A stretch of DNA of 64,000 bases from Blautia coccoides. Lineage in GTDB: Bacteria > Bacillota > Clostridia > Lachnospirales > Lachnospiraceae. The stretch is from contig NZ_CP136422.1 in assembly GCF_034355335.1 (NCBI RefSeq), positions 809,001 through 873,000 on the forward strand, read 5' to 3'. This document shows positions 34,464 to 41,921 of this stretch, one piece after another. Made by a program: the position numbers and the translations under genes. Below the pieces are notes generated by a model, which ran no database searches, was not told where the DNA came from, and worked only from the letters and a program-made list of their open reading frames with translations. Position 1 is the first letter of the stretch, and each line of letters starts with the position of its first letter.

Positions 34464-35843
34464 ATGCGTATTTGGATAATGGGTACACAGGCATCCCTTC
34501 TGATATTGACGGCAGTTTTTTTCAGAATGTTTCTACTTTACCGCCTACCGAAACGTACCTTTGTGTTTTTATGGTGGGCTGCAGCCTTCAGGCTTCTTAT
34601 TCCCTATTCAGTGGAGACCAGATGGAATTTGTATACGGTTCTGGAAAAAAGCAGCCGATCTTTCGAGATAAGCAGTGCCATTACGGCGCAGGGACTTCAG
34701 GAGACAGGAAAAGGTGGGATAGGACGGATCACACGTGCAGCACCGGCAGTTACAAAAGCAGGTGCGGAGGGGATACAGATTCCAATATGCCTTTGGCTGG
34801 CAGGAATCCTGGTTATCGGCTGTGTTTTTCTAGCCATACATATCCGTTTCCTGCTCCATGCCAGAACTTCCCTGCCGGCAGAAAATATAGGCGTAAAGCA
34901 CTGGCAGGCAAAGCACAGATGTATCAGGAATGTTCGGATAAGGACTTTAGATACCATATCCTCCCCAATGACGTATGGTATCCTGAGGCCTGTGATCCTT
35001 TTGCCATCCTGCATGGATATGTCCGATCTGGAAGCGCTGACTTATGTACTGGAGCATGAGTGGATACACATCAAAAGAATGGATGTGGGGCTGAAGTATC
35101 TGCTGGCAGCCGCGCTTTGTATACATTGGTTAAATCCTGTTGTGTGGATACTTTTTTTTCTGGCACAGCGTGATATAGAGTTGGCTTGTGATGAGAAGGT
35201 GGTAAAAACACTTCACCCCCAAAGCAGGGAGCAGTATGCCATGACTCTTATCAGAATGGAAGAAAACCGGGGGATGGGGAGTGCTTCAAATGTATGCTTT
35301 TCAGAAAAACAGTTAGCAGGCAGGCTTAAGGCGATCATGAAAATGAAAAGCTGGACACGCAGTAATGTATTAGGTGCGCTGATGCTTGTGATACTGCCAA
35401 CGGTACTGTTTTTTACGAGTCCGGGGGTCAAGGGAGAGAGTCTGGTCTTACCTTCCGAAATGGAAAGAGGAGATACACTGGGAGAGCAGATCGCGCTTCT
35501 TTCCAGGACACTTGTGGGAAAACCTTATATATACAGTGGAAAAAATCTTTTGGGCGGAACCGACAGTGCGGGATTCGTGAGGGCAGTTTATCAGGAGGCT
35601 GGGATACTGCTTCCTGAAGATATGGCTGAGGTGGCAGAAAAAGGCCGGGATATTCCTCCAGAGGAGGCAGTGCCGGGCAGTATTGTTTTTTACGCAAGGG
35701 ATCATGTGCCCGATCATGTGGCCATTAGCCTGGGCGATGGAAATGTAATACATGCCAGCAATAGCAGGGATGGCGTAAAGATTTCTGCAATAAGTTATAG
35801 AGAAATCTGGAAAGTGGTAGACATTCCGGACGATAGGAAATAG
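34464..35843 (+). CDS. M56/BlaR1-like sensor with inactive NlpC/P60 domain
   Basis: A 459-residue membrane protein. There are four N-terminal membrane helices with the M56 zinc-protease motif LEHEWIHIKRMD (H-E-x-x-H) on the cytosolic loop, as in BlaR1/MecR1, then a fifth helix (NVLGALMLVILPTVLFF). The extracellular C-terminus is not a penicillin-binding domain. It is an NlpC/P60 fold: GKPYIYSGKNLLGGTDSAGF, HVPDHVAISLGDGNVIHASN. The catalytic Cys is Ser (codon at 35565), while the His residues remain. It aligns with the neighbouring active hydrolase. The ATG at 34464 follows GTGAGG. It probably senses wall fragments and frees BlaI. Confidence 0.82.
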   Translation: MRIWIMGTQASLLILTAVFFRMFLLYRLPKRTFVFLWWAAAFRLLIPYSVETRWNLYTVLEKSSRSFEISSAITAQGLQETGKGGIGRITRAAPAVTKAGAEGIQIPICLWLAGILVIGCVFLAIHIRFLLHARTSLPAENIGVKHWQAKHRCIRNVRIRTLDTISSPMTYGILRPVILLPSCMDMSDLEALTYVLEHEWIHIKRMDVGLKYLLAAALCIHWLNPVVWILFFLAQRDIELACDEKVVKTLHPQSREQYAMTLIRMEENRGMGSASNVCFSEKQLAGRLKAIMKMKSWTRSNVLGALMLVILPTVLFFTSPGVKGESLVLPSEMERGDTLGEQIALLSRTLVGKPYIYSGKNLLGGTDSAGFVRAVYQEAGILLPEDMAEVAEKGRDIPPEEAVPGSIVFYARDHVPDHVAISLGDGNVIHASNSRDGVKISAISYREIWKVVDIPDDRK

Positions 35844-35934
35844 ATAGATCATGCATATGGAAATGCCCACCGGTTCGGCTTGTAAAAAGGTCAAATATGC
35901 TTTATACTGATAGAAATATGAATCTATGAGACAG

Positions 35935-35967
35935 TAGGGGAAGTACCACAGGTGCTTCTCCTATTTT
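35935..35967 (+). terminator. Terminator of the NlpC/P60-blaI-sensor operon
   Basis: TAGGGGAAGTACC (35935-35947) pairs with GGTGCTTCTCCTA (35951-35963); the two non-Watson-Crick positions are G.U pairs. The loop is ACA and TTTT follows. Confidence 0.65.
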
Positions 35968-36021
35968 AGCTAGTAGTCCATAAAGTTTGAAACCTTCATA
36001 ATGACTGGCCTGCTAGAGCAT

Positions 36022-36085
36022 TGTAAGAAATCTGTAAGGAATCTGTCAGTTGTTTTGTAAGACAGAGGGGGTATTATAAATACAA
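36022..36085 (+). promoter_or_regulatory. 11-bp direct repeats and promoter of the two-component operon
   Basis: TGTAAGAAATC (36022), TGTAAGGAATC (36033) and TGTCAGTTGTT (36044), with another TGTAAG at 36056, repeat with an 11-bp period, as OmpR/PhoB regulators bind. They overlap the likely -35 TTGTTT (36050-36055); a -10 TATTAT follows near 36072-36077. The regulator encoded at 36105 is the likely binder. Confidence 0.5.
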
Positions 36086-36104
36086 GCTTTAAGGAGGAGG
36101 AAAC

Positions 36105-36803
36105 ATGAGCGAATGTATTCTTGTGGCAGATGATGACAGAGAGATAGTCAAGGCCATAGCTATTTTACTGGAGAGAGAGGGCTACAAAGTCCTGCGGGCC
36201 TATGACGGATTGGAGGCGTTGGATCTTCTGGCGCAGAACCAGGTTCAGTTGATATTGATGGATGTCATGATGCCCCGTATGGACGGCCTGTCCGCTATTA
36301 TGAAGATCAGGGAGAGAAGAAATATACCCATCATTGTTCTCAGCGCAAAAAGCGAGGACACAGACAAGGTGTTGGGACTTTCCATGGGAGCGGACGATTA
36401 TGTGACGAAGCCTTACAATTCACAGGAATTGGTTGCCAGGGTAAAAAGTCATCTCAGACGATATACCAGATTAGGGGATATTAATGCGGCAAGTGCCGCC
36501 AAGGAGTTTAAGAGCGGCCGTCTCTGTTATCACGCTGAGGAGCGTGTGCTGTATGCTGATGGGGAGTCCGTGCGGCTCACTGCCACAGAGACAAAAATTG
36601 TGGATCTGTTTATGCGCAATTTAGGCCGTGTATTTTCAGCGGAGGAAATCTACCGCCGTGTCTGGGAAGAAGATGCATTTGCCCCGGAAAATACGGTCAT
36701 GGTGCATATCAGGCGCATTCGCGAAAAAATTGAACTGAATCCAAAGGAGCCAGAATACTTAAAGGTGGTGTGGGGAATTGGATATAAAATCGAAAAAATG
36801 TAA
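36105..36803 (+). CDS. OmpR/PhoB-family response regulator
   Basis: A 232-residue protein. The receiver domain (1-120) has the acidic pocket ADDD (9-11), phospho-acceptor Asp53 in LMDVMMPRMDG and Lys in VTKPYN. The C-terminal winged helix has LTATETKIVDLFMRNLGRVF and ENTVMVHIRRIREKIE. A strong AAGGAGGAGG site precedes it. It overlaps the kinase gene by 26 bp. Target genes are not shown, except the repeats at 36022 before its own gene. Confidence 0.92.
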   Translation: MSECILVADDDREIVKAIAILLEREGYKVLRAYDGLEALDLLAQNQVQLILMDVMMPRMDGLSAIMKIRERRNIPIIVLSAKSEDTDKVLGLSMGADDYVTKPYNSQELVARVKSHLRRYTRLGDINAASAAKEFKSGRLCYHAEERVLYADGESVRLTATETKIVDLFMRNLGRVFSAEEIYRRVWEEDAFAPENTVMVHIRRIREKIELNPKEPEYLKVVWGIGYKIEKM

Positions 36804-39048
36804 AGTGATAACAGCCTGGGCGGCTTTTTTCCTGAGTATCTGCCTGCTTATGGAGAGCGGATTGACTGGCCTGAACCTGCTGGCAGGGAATAACTTACGG
36901 GGAGTGAGTGTTAAGGATGCGTTTACCTCAGATTTTGAAGAGACAGAGGAGTTTCGCAGCTTTGTGTCAGATTATCTGGATATCTTTCTTTCCATGGCCG
37001 CAGGAGGCCCGGTGAATTGGTATGGCAGATATGGGGATGTAGTCACCGGAGATTCTGAGGACATCTTTTGGGGGAGTGGCACAACGGAAAGTACCATGGC
37101 CAGTGTGGCTGAGGAAAGTGCGGAAGCCATCTGGGACGGGAATGATATCTCGGATGAGTGGGACTATAAAACATCGGCTAAGCAGGTACATGAGACCATA
37201 AAAAATGATAAGAACCTGCTCTACGATATCCGGTATAACGGCAAGTCTGTATATACAAATGATGCGGATGGGGTTTTGAAGGACGGAGAAAAAAATCTGC
37301 CTTCTGATTACAATTTTTACTTGTCCTTTGCAGAGGGAAAGGCTTCCGTATTCAAAGACAAAAAAGCTGTGGACGTATATGGAAACGGGGAATACCGTGA
37401 CGACAGCAAATGGCGTATTCCGGGGTATAAGAATTATACTGTGGATGACAAATCAAAAAAAGCTGAAGTGCGTATGGCGGTGAGAAAATCCCCGGTAAAT
37501 TATGTGCAGGAGAATTATTCCGGCAGTTCAGGAAGCTATTATGGAACAAGCAGCCTGTACGACACGGTCCGAAATCTGAAACGTGCTAAGGACAGCTATA
37601 TTGCTAAAATCGCAGAGTTTATTGCGGGCCTTGTGCTTCTGGGTATTTATCTGGTACTGAGAAAGTACAAAAAAGACGGTGACAGATTCCTTGCTGTTTA
37701 TACAGGAAAAGTCTGGATGGAGTGTAAAATAGGTCTGGCAGTTCTTGTGATCGCAGGAGGGATCGTAGGGATCAACAACTATATGGATGTCTATTATGGA
37801 TGGGACTATTATGAGTATGTATCGGAGATTTTCTATCCAATGATGTACACATTATTCGGAAATCCCATATTGCTGCTGGTATTTTTCTGGATCTTGTATA
37901 TCCTCATCAATGACTACAGGTATAACAGAAAAAAGCCCAGAAAGACATTGGTCAGGGATATACAGAAACTATTTCAGACAAGAAATATGGAGTACCCCTT
38001 TCAAAAACAAATGATCCGTAAATTTTCACCGGTGATGATATCAGGTATCGTGTTGTCAGTCATTGCGGCTTTGGCATGTTTTGTGTCAGCGTTTTATCTG
38101 TATGATGATGGAGGCAGTTTTGCAGCGGTATTGCTGCTTGTGGCCATTGTGGTATTTTTGATCGTACTACTGGTGGGTATGATGAAACAATATGCATCAG
38201 ATAATCAAAAGTTTGCAAATGAGATTGGCGATTTGATCCGTCAGATAAAGAAAGTCCATGACGGAAATATGACAGATAAGCTGATAGTGCCGGAAGATTC
38301 AGATCTGTATGAAGCCGTACAGCAGTTAAATGATATTCAGAACGGAATGGATACAGCGTTGTCAGAGCGAATGAAGAGTGAGCGCATGAAAGTGGAGCTG
38401 GTATCAAATGTATCCCATGACATCAAGACGCCCCTGACCTCCATTATCAGTTACGTGGAGCTTATGAAGCAGGAGGAGAATCTCCCGGAGGATGTGAAAG
38501 ATTATGTCCGTATTCTGGATACAAAATCCCAGCGCCTGAAATCCATGGTACAGGATGTCTTTGAAATCAGTAAAGCGGCGTCTAAGCAGCTTCCTGTAAA
38601 TTTAGAAGATCTGGATCTTGGCAAACTGCTCCGTCAGACTCTGGCAGATATGGAGGAACAGATTGAAGAGAGTTCTGTGACAGTTAAGGCACAGATCCCG
38701 GCAGATGCCGTGATGATCCATGCGGACGGCAGCCGTCTTTACAGAGTATTTCAGAACCTTCTGCAGAATGCCCTCAAATATTCACTGGATGGATCCCGTG
38801 TTTTCATAACATTGAAGGCAGACAGCAGAACAGCCAGGACCACAGTAAAAAATATCTCCCAGGAGGAGATTCCGTCAGACATTGACTTTACGGAGAGATT
38901 TGTCCGCGGAGATGAGAGCCGTACTGACGGAGGAAGCGGATTGGGACTTTCCATTGCCAGGAGCTTTACGGAGGCATGCGGAGGTGTGTTTGGGATAGAA
39001 GTGGATGCGGATCTGTTTGTGGTGACGGTGGAATTTCCGATTCTTTAA
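36778..39048 (+). CDS. Membrane sensor histidine kinase
   Basis: A 756-residue kinase. There is one N-terminal helix, a long extracellular domain (about 35-275) rich in Asp/Lys/Tyr with no known family, then five more helices near 280-460, a HAMP-like linker, the HisKA box VSNVSHDIKTPLTSIISYVE with His547, and the HATPase N-box QNLLQNALKYS and G-box GGSGLGLSIARSF. The start is a TTG at 36778 inside the regulator gene, 3-9 bases after GGTGGTGTGGGG. The extracellular ligand is unknown. Its position next to the cell-wall operon suggests an envelope signal. Confidence 0.88.
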   Translation: MDIKSKKCKVITAWAAFFLSICLLMESGLTGLNLLAGNNLRGVSVKDAFTSDFEETEEFRSFVSDYLDIFLSMAAGGPVNWYGRYGDVVTGDSEDIFWGSGTTESTMASVAEESAEAIWDGNDISDEWDYKTSAKQVHETIKNDKNLLYDIRYNGKSVYTNDADGVLKDGEKNLPSDYNFYLSFAEGKASVFKDKKAVDVYGNGEYRDDSKWRIPGYKNYTVDDKSKKAEVRMAVRKSPVNYVQENYSGSSGSYYGTSSLYDTVRNLKRAKDSYIAKIAEFIAGLVLLGIYLVLRKYKKDGDRFLAVYTGKVWMECKIGLAVLVIAGGIVGINNYMDVYYGWDYYEYVSEIFYPMMYTLFGNPILLLVFFWILYILINDYRYNRKKPRKTLVRDIQKLFQTRNMEYPFQKQMIRKFSPVMISGIVLSVIAALACFVSAFYLYDDGGSFAAVLLLVAIVVFLIVLLVGMMKQYASDNQKFANEIGDLIRQIKKVHDGNMTDKLIVPEDSDLYEAVQQLNDIQNGMDTALSERMKSERMKVELVSNVSHDIKTPLTSIISYVELMKQEENLPEDVKDYVRILDTKSQRLKSMVQDVFEISKAASKQLPVNLEDLDLGKLLRQTLADMEEQIEESSVTVKAQIPADAVMIHADGSRLYRVFQNLLQNALKYSLDGSRVFITLKADSRTARTTVKNISQEEIPSDIDFTERFVRGDESRTDGGSGLGLSIARSFTEACGGVFGIEVDADLFVVTVEFPIL

Positions 39049-39135
39049 TACCTGAACATAAAAGTTTGTCTGTGACAAAAATATGGGAGCTTAAAGAATA
39101 AAAAAGATATTTGACTAACATGTCTGATATAATAA

Positions 39136-39188
39136 AAAGACTGCCTTGCGGGCTTATAAATGATAAGCCAACCGGGGCAGTCTTTTTT
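39136..39188 (+). terminator. Strong terminator after the kinase gene
   Basis: AAGACTGCC pairs with GGCAGTCTT around an inner stem GGCTTAT/ATAAGCC, followed by TTTTT. It separates the two-component operon from the fumarate operon. Confidence 0.8.
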
Positions 39189-39482
39189 GTGAACACAGTG
39201 TGCATTTGTATGCACGCTTTAAAAAAATGTGAAAAATACAGAAAATGATAGATTATGTTTTTTGTATACACACATAAAATATCTACTAAATCCCAAGAAA
39301 AAAATTGAAAAAATAATGGATAAAAATAGTCAAAAAACACATTGCACGCGCAAAAATACAAGAAAATAAAGCATTTTCTGTTCTTTCAACGCACGCAGAA
39401 AAAATAGAATGATTGAAAGTGTACTTTTCTACACTAACGTAGTAGATGAGGCAAAAAAGTACAAAAAATCGTTAAAAAGTTG
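39189..39482. other. AT-rich intergenic stretch before the fumarate operon
   Basis: About 290 bp, very AT-rich, without a gene. It contains a small dyad AGTGTA-CTTTTC-TACACT (39418-39435). It leads into the promoter at 39483. Its length suggests room for further regulators, but none was identified. Confidence 0.3.
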
Positions 39483-39511
39483 TTGTTAATTTCTTGTCAA
39501 TATGGTATTCT
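39483..39511 (+). promoter_or_regulatory. Promoter of the Mdh-Hdr-Flx-Frd-Fum operon with a Rex-like site
   Basis: TTGTTA (39483-39488), 17-bp spacer, TATTCT (39506-39511). The -35 is covered by TTGTTAATTTCTTGTCAA (39483-39500), which matches the Rex box of Clostridia (TTGTTAA-4-TTAACAA) in the whole left half and 5 of 7 bases of the right half. Rex leaves DNA when NADH is high, which fits genes that use NADH to reduce fumarate. A leader hairpin AGCCCTG/CAGGG...CT follows near 39546-39567. Confidence 0.55.
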
Positions 39512-39693
39512 TAATCCGTAGCGCGAAATCAGATTCTTCTAAAAAGCCCTGTAAACCAGGGGGGCTGAATAAATATGTTTTAACAGAAAAACATACTTAT
39601 GGAGATGGAATTTGTGATTTCACATTTTTTTGAATATTGATTGTTAAAAAAAAGACAATAAGGACCACCCAAAGGAAGGGGAAAGGAGCAAGC

Positions 39694-40641
39694 ATGAGTA
39701 GTAAAATTACTGTCATCGGAGCCGGAAGCGTTGGCTCAACAATTGCTTACACATTATCTAACGGAGATATCGCATCAGAGATCGTATTGATCGATATCAA
39801 CAAAGAAAAGGTTGCCGGAGAAGTTATGGATATCGCACAGGGTACCTGTTTCCGCGATCCAATCAACATTGTAGCCGGAGAATACGAGGATGCAAAGGAT
39901 TCCGATATCGTGATCATCACATCAGGTATTGCCCGCAAACCCGGTCAGACAAGAATTGAGCTGACACAGACTAACGTGAATATTTTAAAGAGTATCACAC
40001 CGGAAATCGTAAAAGCTGCGCCCAATGCGCTTTACATCATCGTAAGCAATCCTGTTGATATTATGACTTATGTATTTACAAAGATTTCAGGACTGCCTGA
40101 GAATCAGATCATTGGTTCCGGTACAATTCTGGATACTGCACGTCTCCGCTGCGGACTGTCTGAACACTTTAAAGTTGCTCAGAAAAATATCCACGCTTAT
40201 GTATTCGGTGAGCACGGTGACACTTCCTTCATTCCCTGGACAGGTGCCTATATATCAGGTGTCAGTGTAGATGAGTATTATGAACTGGCTAAGAACCTTG
40301 GCAAAGAGGTAGATGTGCTGGATAAAGACGAAATGCTGACCTATGTTCAGAAGTCTGGCGGCAAGGTGATCGCAAATAAAGGTGCTACCTTCTACGCGGT
40401 ATCTGCAGCGGTATGTAAGCTCTGCGGAATCCTGCTGGCATCATCTGATTCCATCGCAACCGTTTCCTCTATGATGCATGGGGAATACGGCATTGAGGAT
40501 GTCTGCGTGAGCACCCTGACTCTGGTCGGCCCCAATGGTATCCAGGGCAAAGTGCCAATGCGTATGAATAAAGAGGAAATCGCTAAACTTCAGGCAAGTG
40601 CCAACGCACTGAAAGAAGTTATCAAACAGATAGAACTGTAG
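39694..40641 (+). CDS. Malate/lactate dehydrogenase family, likely malate dehydrogenase
   Basis: A 315-residue NAD-dependent dehydrogenase. GAGSVGSTIAY is the Rossmann loop, VLIDINKEK the NAD-binding Asp, GEHGDTSF the catalytic His, and SGTILDTARLR carries the substrate Arg. The specificity loop reads GIARKPGQTR. The residue before K-P-G is Arg, as in malate dehydrogenases, and not the Gln of lactate dehydrogenases. The ATG at 39694 has AAAGGAG; an earlier in-frame ATG at 39637 does not. It begins the operon that leads to fumarase and fumarate reductase, so oxaloacetate-to-malate is the sensible reaction. Close relatives are often annotated as lactate dehydrogenase. Confidence 0.72.
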   Translation: MSSKITVIGAGSVGSTIAYTLSNGDIASEIVLIDINKEKVAGEVMDIAQGTCFRDPINIVAGEYEDAKDSDIVIITSGIARKPGQTRIELTQTNVNILKSITPEIVKAAPNALYIIVSNPVDIMTYVFTKISGLPENQIIGSGTILDTARLRCGLSEHFKVAQKNIHAYVFGEHGDTSFIPWTGAYISGVSVDEYYELAKNLGKEVDVLDKDEMLTYVQKSGGKVIANKGATFYAVSAAVCKLCGILLASSDSIATVSSMMHGEYGIEDVCVSTLTLVGPNGIQGKVPMRMNKEEIAKLQASANALKEVIKQIEL

Positions 40642-40653
40642 AAACAGGATGAC

Positions 40654-40703
40654 TGTTCCGTATCCTTTGGTCCGCCAAGCGGGGACTATGAGGATACCGG
40701 ACA
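40654..40703 (+). promoter_or_regulatory. Intercistronic hairpin between mdh and hdrB
   Basis: TGTTCCGTATCCT (40654-40666) pairs with AGGATACCGGACA (40691-40703) with one G.U and one mismatch; a smaller CCGC/GCGG stem lies in the loop. There is no T run, so it is more likely an RNA processing or stability element than a full terminator. It could set different levels for Mdh and the rest. Confidence 0.45.
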
Positions 40704-40728
40704 GTTTCCGGGATTATTAGGAGGAACT

Positions 40729-41529
40729 ATGAAGTACAGTTATTATCCGGGGTGTACCCTGAAGACAAAAGCAGTGGAACTGGACGCTTATGCCAGAGCT
40801 TCTGCAAGGGCACTGGGATTTGAACTGGAAGAAATTGAAAACTGGCAGTGCTGCGGCGGCGTTTATCCGCTGGGGTCTGACGAGATCGCCACAAAACTTT
40901 CTTCCGTCCGTGCTCTCAATGAGGCCAAAGAAAAAGGCCAGGATCTGGTAACACTCTGTTCGGCCTGTCATCATGTGATCAAACGTGTCAATGATGATAT
41001 GAAGAATGTAGATGACATTCGTACCAGAGCAAATAATTATATGCAGTTAGAAGAACCCTATGCGGGTGAGACAACAGTGCTCCATTTTCTGGAGGTGCTC
41101 CGTGACCGCATAGGTTTCGATACGTTAAAGGAGAAAGTGACAGCTCCGCTCACAGGAAAGAAGATAGGCGCTTATTACGGATGCCTGCTTCTTCGTCCAA
41201 GTGGACTTCTGGAATTTGATGATCCGGAGAATCCGGCTATCATTGAGGATTTTATTCGGGCCATCGGAGCAGAGCCTGTTATTTACCCATACAGGAATGA
41301 GTGCTGCGGCGGTTACATATCCCTGAAAGAAAAAGAGATGTCAAAATCTATGTCTGACAAGATCATGGACAGCGCATCCGGCTTTGGAGCTGATATGCTG
41401 ATCACAGCATGTCCGTTATGCCTGTATAACCTGAATAAGAGCACCAGCGGCAGCAAGCTTCCTGTATTTTACTTTACAGAGCTTCTGGCAGAGGCTCTCG
41501 GCGTGAAAGAGGAGGCAGCAAAAGCATGA
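40729..41529 (+). CDS. hdrB: HdrB-type subunit (two CCG domains)
   Basis: A 266-residue protein with two Cys-rich CCG domains: YYPGCTLKTKAVELD with WQCCGGVYPL and LCSACHHV, then YYGCLLLRPS with NECCGGYISL and TACPLCLYNL. In methanogens these bind two noncubane [4Fe-4S] clusters that reduce the CoM-CoB disulfide. This bacterium has no such coenzymes, so the electron acceptor must differ. It overlaps hdrC by ATGA. It is cytosolic, part of a soluble HdrABC complex. Confidence 0.87.
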   Translation: MKYSYYPGCTLKTKAVELDAYARASARALGFELEEIENWQCCGGVYPLGSDEIATKLSSVRALNEAKEKGQDLVTLCSACHHVIKRVNDDMKNVDDIRTRANNYMQLEEPYAGETTVLHFLEVLRDRIGFDTLKEKVTAPLTGKKIGAYYGCLLLRPSGLLEFDDPENPAIIEDFIRAIGAEPVIYPYRNECCGGYISLKEKEMSKSMSDKIMDSASGFGADMLITACPLCLYNLNKSTSGSKLPVFYFTELLAEALGVKEEAAKA

Positions 41530-41915
41530 ATACCCCAAAGAAACAGGCTGAAATGATAAAGGAAATCAGCGGCGTCAATCCGCTGAAATGTATGAAGTGC
41601 GGCAAATGTTCTGCGTCATGTCCATCCTACAATGAAATGGACATCAAACCTCATCAGTTTGTATCCTATGTGCAGAATGAAGATATTGAGTCCCTGGTAA
41701 ATTCAAAATCCCTTTGGAAATGTCTCTCCTGCTTTGCATGTGTGGAGCGCTGTCCAAGGGATGTGAAACCGGGAAAACTCATTGACGCGGCAAGACAGCT
41801 GGTTGTCCGTGAAAAGGGCGGGGATTACCTGACAGCCGATGAAATCCCTGAGCTTTTGGACCCGGAACTTCCACAGCAGCTTTTAGTCAGTGCATTTAGA
41901 AGATACAGGAGGTGA
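41526..41915 (+). CDS. hdrC: HdrC-type iron-sulfur subunit
   Basis: A 129-residue protein with two [4Fe-4S] motifs: CMKCGKCSASCPSYNEM and CLSCFACVERCPRDVKPG. It carries electrons between HdrA and HdrB. It begins inside the hdrB stop (ATGA) and is followed 6 bp later by hdrA. No membrane segment. Confidence 0.88.
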   Translation: MNTPKKQAEMIKEISGVNPLKCMKCGKCSASCPSYNEMDIKPHQFVSYVQNEDIESLVNSKSLWKCLSCFACVERCPRDVKPGKLIDAARQLVVREKGGDYLTADEIPELLDPELPQQLLVSAFRRYRR

Positions 41916-41921
41916 GGTTAA

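Noticed and set aside
34457..35059. 200-codon frame inside the M56 sensor gene
   Set aside because: Overlaps in another frame, ends early and has no recognisable content; the M56 frame has the H-E-x-x-H motif and membrane helices.
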